Shown piece by piece: positions 59,388 through 64,000 of a stretch of DNA of 64,000 nt. Source of the stretch: VAXT01 sp038040395 (GTDB lineage Bacteria; Actinomycetota; Thermoleophilia; Gaiellales; Gaiellaceae); assembly GCA_038040395.1 (NCBI GenBank), contig JBBPIJ010000001.1:124001-188000 (forward strand), in the 5' to 3' direction. The translations under genes and the position numbers were made by a program. The notes under the pieces were generated by a model. It had not been told where the DNA came from. It did no database searches and saw only the letters and a list, made by a program, of their open reading frames with translations. The stretch's first letter is position 1. Each line of letters starts with the position of its first letter.

Positions 59388-60074
59388 GTGGTCCGCGGCC
59401 TTCTCGTCGTGATGCTCTCGATCGGCGCCGTCGGCTGCGGAGCCGCTCCACGCTGGGGAAATGGGCAGGCCGCGAGCACGACAGCGACGCCGATCGCCCA
59501 GCCTTGCGGAAAGCTCCCGCCAGAGGCGAATTGTCCGGGCTACGCGCCGGCTAGGCCGGTGCCGATGTCGCCGAACGGGCCGGTGCGCTCCTTCAAGAGT
59601 GAGTACCTGAGCACGGAAGTCATGATCAGCGAGAACGGCGTCTACGGAGTTGCCGCGACCGCTCCCGCAACATTCGCGGTGACCGGCACCGTCGTCGACA
59701 GCAGACCGACCCGACCGCCATACGATCTTCCCATAGAGAACGGGACGGTCACCTTCTCGAGCGTCAGCGGGCCTGACCTTCCCGCACCGCCGGGCGGAGC
59801 CGTTCGCATCACGACGAAGACCGGCTACGACGGCGCCTTCGCGGTGGTCAACCTTCCGGCCGGCAGCCGCGGGACTTGCTATCGGATGACGATCGTTGCG
59901 CCGGGGATAGGCCGGTACGAGTCCGTCGACGTGATCGATCCCGGTGTCTACGACCAGAGCATCGAGCTGGACGGCGGTCTCCAGATCGAGGAGCCTCTCT
60001 TGCCGCTGTCCACTGCGGGCCGTGCAGCTGAACTGGACCGCGCATGCGCCAGCACGTCGCCCGCGTCGGACTGA
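59388..60074 (+). CDS. Predicted lipoprotein with a carboxypeptidase-regulatory-like domain
   Basis: 228 aa. A signal peptide ends in a lipobox (GAVGC, Cys at about 17). The mature part contains a beta-sandwich (TFAVTGTVVDSRPTRPPYDLP, VTFSSVSGPDLP, TKTGYDGAFAVVNLPAGSRG) of the carboxypeptidase-regulatory type, found on exported proteins. Two bases separate it from efp. Function unknown. Confidence 0.7.
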   Translation: MVRGLLVVMLSIGAVGCGAAPRWGNGQAASTTATPIAQPCGKLPPEANCPGYAPARPVPMSPNGPVRSFKSEYLSTEVMISENGVYGVAATAPATFAVTGTVVDSRPTRPPYDLPIENGTVTFSSVSGPDLPAPPGGAVRITTKTGYDGAFAVVNLPAGSRGTCYRMTIVAPGIGRYESVDVIDPGVYDQSIELDGGLQIEEPLLPLSTAGRAAELDRACASTSPASD

Positions 60075-60121
60075 CACGCATTCGCTTCACACCCGTTCAC
60101 CACGCGGCACAGCTTTCGGAT

Positions 60122-60176
60122 TAGGCTCGTTCGCGGGAGGGGGTTTGGCGTACCTCCCTTCACGGTGATTCGAGCC
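60122..60176 (+). ncRNA. Hairpin motif copy A, possible small RNA or leader
   Basis: TAGGCT (60122-60127) is followed by GGGAGG (60135-60140), a 12-base loop GGGTTTGGCGTA, and CCTCCC (60153-60158). A wider stem GGCTCG (60124-60129) / CGAGCC (60171-60176) encloses it. The hairpin and preceding box match copy B at 31319-31357 closely. The next gene starts 58 bases on but has its own -10 box, so this could be a separate small RNA. Confidence 0.35.
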
Positions 60177-60221
60177 GACGATGGGGCCGCTGGACGACCC
60201 GCGTGACCTGGGTCTGAGCGT

Positions 60222-60227
60222 TACCCT
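60222..60227 (+). promoter_or_regulatory. -10 box (TACCCT) of the BCCP fusion gene
   Basis: Ends 6 bases before the ATG at 60234. Confidence 0.4.
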
Positions 60228-60233
60228 CTCTCC

Positions 60234-62042
60234 ATGCCCGCGCTCGTCGACACGACGATTCGCCTGCTCAGCCAGGAGCCGCTGGCCGGGCGCATGCCGA
60301 CGGCGGACCTCCTCCAGCTCGCCGAGCTCCTCGACGGCATTGGGTTCGCGTCCCTCGAAGTCTCCGGCGGAGGCGTCTTCGACAGCGCGGTACGCCGAGG
60401 AGTCGAGAGCCCGTGGGAGCGGATCCGGGCCCTCAAGGCGCGCACGAAGACTCCGCTCGGCATGGCGCTCCGCGGCCGGTTCCTCGTCGGCTCGCGCCCC
60501 GTCGGCGGCGACTTTGCACGCCGTTTCGTCGCGAGCGCCGCTGAGAGCGGCATCGACGTCTTCCGGCTGCACGACCCGCTGAACGACGTCGAGAACCTGC
60601 GCGAGGCCGGCGAGGCGATTACCGCAGCGGACCGCGAGTTCGACGCGGGCCTCGTCTACAGCCTCGGCGACGGCGGCGAGACGAAGCAGATGCTCGAGCA
60701 GGCCCGGAAGCTGCCCGAGCTCGGCGCTGCCCGGATCCTGCTCCACGATCCGTCGGGCGCACTGGAGGCTCCGCGGGCCCATGAGCTCGTGGCGGCACTC
60801 GCCGAGGAGAGCGGCCTGCCCGTCGGGATCTACTGTCAGGGCGCGGCCGGAAGCGGGCTCGCCGCCGCCCTCGAAGCCGCGCGAGCGGGCGCCGACCGCA
60901 TTGCGTGCGCCGTCTATCCGATCGCGCTGACGCTCCACCGCGTTTCCGGCGAGGGGCTCGCGAGCGCGCTGAAGGGGCTGAACCTCGACAGCGGCGTCGA
61001 CATCGCCACTCTCTGGCAGGCCGCCGAGACCGTGGACGAGTTCATGGGCGAGGATCCAGTGACTCCTCTCGCGCCGCGCATCGCTGTGCGCGCCGCCCAG
61101 CACGAGCTGCCGGCGGGGCTCGTCGCGGCGATCGACACCAGGCTTCGCACCCATTCCGCGTCGGACCGGCTCGACCACGTCCTCGATGAGCTCGCGGTGA
61201 TCCGCAAGGAGGCAGGCTCGCCGCCCGTTGCGGCCCCGATCGGCCAGATCCTGGCCTCACAGGCGATCGTCCACGTTCTCTCCGCGGAGCGCTACCAGAC
61301 GGTGGTCGACGAGCTGCGAGACCTCCTGGAGGGCCGGTTCGGAACGCCGCCCGGGAAGATCGACTCGACCGTCCAGCGGGCTGTCTCGCTCGTCTCCGAA
61401 GACACACCTGCTGAGGAGCCTGCGATCGACCTCGACTCTGTCCGGGAAGAGGCCGACGGGCTTGCGTCGAGCGAGGAGGAACTGCTCTTGCTGGCCCTCT
61501 TCGGGGAGGAGGCGGAGCCGCTCCTGGAGGCGATCCGGGACCGGTCGAGCGGCGAGGACACCTTGATCGGCGGAGAAGTCGACCAGTCTCGAGCGGAGCG
61601 GATCCGGGAGATCGTGCGCATCGTCCAGGACACCGGCGTGGCCGAGATCTCGGTCGAAGAGGAGGGAACGCGCGTTTCGGTCCGGCGGACCGAGGAGCCT
61701 CTCGCGGGTCAGGGAGCCGCGTCTGCGCCGGTTGCCAGCGTCCCGGGCGAGGTCGCGGAGGCGCCAGTCACCGACGGCGCGATCCGCATCGAGGCGCCGA
61801 TGGTCGGCACGTTCTACCGGGCGCCGCAGCCGGGGGCGCCGCCGTTCGTCGAGGAAGGCGACGCCGTCACGGTCGGCCAGACGCTCTGCATCCTCGAGGC
61901 GATGAAGCTGATGAACGAGGTGAAGGCGGAGATGGAGGGCGTCGTTCGGGCCATTCATGTTCAGAACGGCCAACCTGTCGAGTTCGGTCAGGCGCTCTTC
62001 GATCTCGAGCCCGCGCTCGCCCAACCCCTCGACGCGCTGTAA
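60234..62042 (+). CDS. Carboxyltransferase-like barrel fused to biotin carboxyl carrier protein; active site degenerate
   Basis: 602 aa. About 1-440 follows the OadA/pyruvate-carboxylase carboxyltransferase barrel (DTTIRLLSQEPLAGRMPTADLL, FASLEVSGGGVFDSAVRR, ALRGRFLVGSRPVGGD, VFRLHDPLNDVENL, then a PYC_OADA-like helical part). About 450-600 is an AccB-type carrier: IREIVRIVQDTGVAEISVEE, IEAPMVGTFYRAPQPGAPPF and EAMKLMNEVKAEM with the biotin lysine at about 558. In the barrel, the conserved Asp after Arg is Leu11, the carbamylated Lys is His171 and the metal-binding HLHTH is GIYCQ (198-202). Carboxyl transfer by the usual mechanism is therefore unlikely; a scaffold role for the carrier is possible. 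accC follows. Confidence 0.85.
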   Translation: MPALVDTTIRLLSQEPLAGRMPTADLLQLAELLDGIGFASLEVSGGGVFDSAVRRGVESPWERIRALKARTKTPLGMALRGRFLVGSRPVGGDFARRFVASAAESGIDVFRLHDPLNDVENLREAGEAITAADREFDAGLVYSLGDGGETKQMLEQARKLPELGAARILLHDPSGALEAPRAHELVAALAEESGLPVGIYCQGAAGSGLAAALEAARAGADRIACAVYPIALTLHRVSGEGLASALKGLNLDSGVDIATLWQAAETVDEFMGEDPVTPLAPRIAVRAAQHELPAGLVAAIDTRLRTHSASDRLDHVLDELAVIRKEAGSPPVAAPIGQILASQAIVHVLSAERYQTVVDELRDLLEGRFGTPPGKIDSTVQRAVSLVSEDTPAEEPAIDLDSVREEADGLASSEEELLLLALFGEEAEPLLEAIRDRSSGEDTLIGGEVDQSRAERIREIVRIVQDTGVAEISVEEEGTRVSVRRTEEPLAGQGAASAPVASVPGEVAEAPVTDGAIRIEAPMVGTFYRAPQPGAPPFVEEGDAVTVGQTLCILEAMKLMNEVKAEMEGVVRAIHVQNGQPVEFGQALFDLEPALAQPLDAL

Positions 62043-62043
62043 T

Positions 62044-62207
62044 AGTGCCCCTTCCAGCAATACATGCCGGCCCCTGGCCCGCGATCACGCGGCGCCAGAG
62101 CCCACCCTCGCCCTTGCCAAGGCTGCAAGCCTTGGCCGCGGTCGAGTGCGGCCCCTGGCTTGGTGCTCGCGACCCAGGAGCTCGGCGGCATCACTGGAAG
62201 GGGCACT
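62044..62207 (-). repeat. 164-bp structured element, copy 2 (inverse of copy 1)
   Basis: Ends are perfect 14-bp inverted repeats AGTGCCCCTTCCAG (62044-62057) / CTGGAAGGGGCACT (62194-62207). The inside matches copy 1 read on the other strand, including CCAAGGCT-TGC-AGCCTTGG and the CCGCG-TGAT-CGCGG arm. Differences in the terminal arms change both sides of a pair together. It fills the gap between the BCCP gene and accC; GGAAGGGG lies five bases before the accC GTG. The outermost T/A extend the end repeat to 15 bp. Confidence 0.85.
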
Positions 62208-62208
62208 A

Positions 62209-63567
62209 GTGTTCTCGCGAGTCCTGATCGCAAACCGCGGCGAGGTCGCCGTCCGCGTCATCCGGGCGCTGCACGAGCTCGGCGTGGAGGCGGTCGCCGT
62301 GTACTCGACCGCCGACGAGGGGGCGCTCCACACGCGGCTCGCCGACCGCGCGGTGTGCGTCGGGCCACCGCCCGCCAACGAGAGCTACCTGAGGATTCCC
62401 TCGATCATCGCGGCCGCGACGACGACGCGCTGTGACGCCGTCCACCCGGGCTGGGGCTTCCTGGCCGAGAACCCGGCTTTCGTCGAGGCCTGCCTCGACA
62501 ACGACATCGCCTTCGTCGGCCCGACGGCCGCGACGATGGCGCGAATGGGCGACAAGGCCGCGGCGAAGCACGAGCTCGCCGCAGCCGGAATCCCCGTTGT
62601 GCCGGGGACCGAAGGCGAGACGACACTCGACGAAGCTCGTGCCGCCGCGGAAGACGCCGGCTATCCGGTCCTTCTGAAGGCGATCGCAGGCGGCGGAGGG
62701 AAGGGAATGCGCCTCGTCGAGGATCCCGACGACCTCGAAGGGGCGTTCCAGACCGCCGCTGCGGAGGCGGAGGCGGCATTCGGCGACGGCGGCCTCTACC
62801 TGGAGAAGGCGATCGTCCCGGCGCGGCACGTCGAGATTCAGGTGCTTGCCGACGGAGCCGGCGGAGTGCTGACGCTCGGTGAGCGGGAATGCTCGATCCA
62901 GAGGCGGCACCAGAAGCTGATCGAGGAGTCCCCTTCGCCTGCGCTCACGCCCGAGACCCGCGAGCAGATGGAGGACGCCGCCGAGCGGGCGGCCCGCGCG
63001 ATCGACTACAAAAACGCAGGCACGTTCGAGTTCCTGCTCGGGCCGGACGGGTCGTTCTTCTTCATCGAGCTGAACGCGAGGCTCCAAGTCGAGCATCCGG
63101 TGAGCGAGCTCGTGACGGGAATCGACGTCGTTCGCGAGCAGCTGCGGATCGCGGCCGGCGAGAGCCTGGCGGCAACGGGGCGCGCGGAGCGTCGCGGGCA
63201 TGCGATCGAGGTGCGGATCAACGCGGAGGATCCGACGCGGGACTTCCTGCCGGTGCCGGGCCGCATCGAGCGCTTCCGGCCACCGCTCGGGCCGGGAGTG
63301 CGCGTCGACACGCACATCGAGGACGGCGCCGTCATCCCGCCGAACTACGACTCGCTCCTGGCCAAGGTGATCGTGTGGGACACGGACCGACCTGCCGCCA
63401 TCGATCGTTGCCTGCGCGCCCTGGCGGAGCTCGAGGTCGTCGGCGTGCCGACGACGAAAGCCGCCGCGATGGACATCCTGCGGACCGAGGAGTTCGCGGG
63501 CGGGCGCTACTCGACCAGCTTCCTGGAGGAGGCGGGCAGACGCTTGCCGGCGCTCAGCGCTTCATGA
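62209..63567 (+). CDS. accC: Biotin carboxylase
   Basis: 452 aa. It uses ATP and bicarbonate to carboxylate the biotin on the carrier protein. It begins FSRVLIANRGEVAVRVIRALHELG; GWGFLAENPAF, the ATP-grasp loop AIAGGGGKGMRLVEDP, ERECSIQRRHQKLIEESPSPAL, FIELNARLQVEHPVSE and EDPTRDFLPVPGRI match the family. The GTG start lies directly after the structured element, whose end supplies the only visible Shine-Dalgarno. nusB overlaps its stop. Confidence 0.96.
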   Translation: MFSRVLIANRGEVAVRVIRALHELGVEAVAVYSTADEGALHTRLADRAVCVGPPPANESYLRIPSIIAAATTTRCDAVHPGWGFLAENPAFVEACLDNDIAFVGPTAATMARMGDKAAAKHELAAAGIPVVPGTEGETTLDEARAAAEDAGYPVLLKAIAGGGGKGMRLVEDPDDLEGAFQTAAAEAEAAFGDGGLYLEKAIVPARHVEIQVLADGAGGVLTLGERECSIQRRHQKLIEESPSPALTPETREQMEDAAERAARAIDYKNAGTFEFLLGPDGSFFFIELNARLQVEHPVSELVTGIDVVREQLRIAAGESLAATGRAERRGHAIEVRINAEDPTRDFLPVPGRIERFRPPLGPGVRVDTHIEDGAVIPPNYDSLLAKVIVWDTDRPAAIDRCLRALAELEVVGVPTTKAAAMDILRTEEFAGGRYSTSFLEEAGRRLPALSAS

Positions 63568-63941
63568 GTGGTCGTCGGGCCGCCCGTAGAACCGCGTTGT
63601 TCCTCCTCTACCAGTGGGACGTGACGGGCCAGCCGCTCGCCTCGCTCTACGAGGGCGAGATCGACCCCTTCGCGCGCGAGCTTGCCGAGGCGGTCGCCCC
63701 GCGCGCTGCCGAGCTCGACGCGAAGATCACCGAGGCCTCCGAGGAGTGGACCGCGGACCGGCTCGGCGCGCTCGAGCGCAACGTCCTGCGGATCGGGATC
63801 CACGAGCTCGACAAGGAGGAGGTACCGGTCGAGGTGGCGATCGACGAGGCGGTGACGTTGGCGAAGCGCTACGCCTCCGACGACGCGGGCAGGCTCGTGA
63901 ACGGGATCCTCGGCCGAATCGCCAGGGAGAAAGCCGCGTGA
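63564..63941 (+). CDS. nusB: Transcription antitermination factor NusB
   Basis: 125 aa, all helical. It begins SGRRAARRTALFLLYQWDVTG and ends ERNVLRIGIHELDKEEVPVEVAIDEAVTLAKRY... with a FVNGILGRIA-like C-terminus. It binds rRNA leader BoxA with NusE. The ATG overlaps the accC stop by four bases. Confidence 0.95.
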   Translation: MSGRRAARRTALFLLYQWDVTGQPLASLYEGEIDPFARELAEAVAPRAAELDAKITEASEEWTADRLGALERNVLRIGIHELDKEEVPVEVAIDEAVTLAKRYASDDAGRLVNGILGRIAREKAA

Positions 63942-64000
63942 GTGCCGAGGACGCATTGACGCGCGCCGAGGAGCTGCTCGGCCGGCTCGACCGTACGCGC
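63938..64000 (+). CDS. Start of a small helical protein (3' end outside window)
   Basis: Only 21 codons are visible: VSAEDALTRAEELLGRLDRT and one more Arg, an amphipathic, Leu/Glu-rich helix. GTG overlaps the nusB stop (GTGA). The gene continues past the window edge; no family can be assigned. Confidence 0.5.
   Translation, partial: MSAEDALTRAEELLGRLDRTR

Overview
The window is about 64 kb of GC-rich bacterial chromosome. Genes are tightly packed and many overlap by 1-4 bases (GTGA, ATGA, TTGA). The organism is most likely an actinomycete of the class Thermoleophilia (Gaiellales or Solirubrobacterales type). This is an inference from the GC-rich codon use, frequent GTG/TTG starts, -10 boxes of the form TAnnnT, a FecR-type secreted protein ending in an RYSSATVRGTKW-like tail, and the order alaS-ruvX-mltG-aro-pepQ-efp-acc-nusB. 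No phage, IS transposase or CRISPR array was seen, and no stretch longer than 300 bases lacks a gene.

Layout: 1-664, the 3' end of ftsZ. 827-5092, a glycine cleavage operon (gcvT-H-PA-PB). 5089-9559, small membrane proteins, threonine aldolase, a Ca2+/H+ antiporter, a HAD phosphatase and a Cys-rich unknown. 9663-17429, endonuclease IV, gltX, a lone receiver domain, two metallopeptidases and envelope proteins. 17455-26579, two tRNAs (Glu, Gln) flank a signalling region with a 1215-aa cyclase/ATPase/solute-binding fusion, an aquaporin-family channel and a FecR/CHASE2-cyclase pair. 26593-32557, a heterodimeric ABC exporter, methyltransferases and a uracil-DNA glycosylase. 32575-39411, histidine degradation (ftcD, hutH, hutU, hutI). 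40224-43818, an MBL hydrolase, hisS and aspS. 43885-46596, an envelope cluster (DivIVA-like coil, two paralogous proline-rich membrane proteins, an RlpA-like barrel). 46602-50168, a structured RNA candidate, mnmA, an anti-sigma/sigma-B type pair and a methyltransferase. 50283-63941, alaS, ruvX, mltG, the shikimate genes aroE-aroC-aroKB-aroQ, pepQ, efp, a lipoprotein, a biotin-carboxylase pair and nusB.

Working together: the gcv and hut pathways both feed one-carbon units into tetrahydrofolate. The aro block covers shikimate-pathway steps through chorismate synthase, although no EPSP synthase (aroA) or DAHP synthase is present here. The fused carboxyltransferase-like/BCCP protein and accC form a biotin-carboxylase module, but the carboxyltransferase barrel has lost its metal and carbamylated-lysine residues.

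Most notable: (1) two copies of a 164-bp highly structured element, in opposite orientation, each lying exactly between a stop codon and the next start codon, with compensatory changes in the stems and a Shine-Dalgarno-like sequence held in the closing stem; (2) a recurring promoter design in which TAnnnT lies 6-10 nt before the start codon (leaderless transcription), including three divergent gene pairs sharing one symmetric TAnnnTA box; (3) the degenerate carboxyltransferase-BCCP fusion; (4) the cyclase-ATPase-solute-binding fusion.
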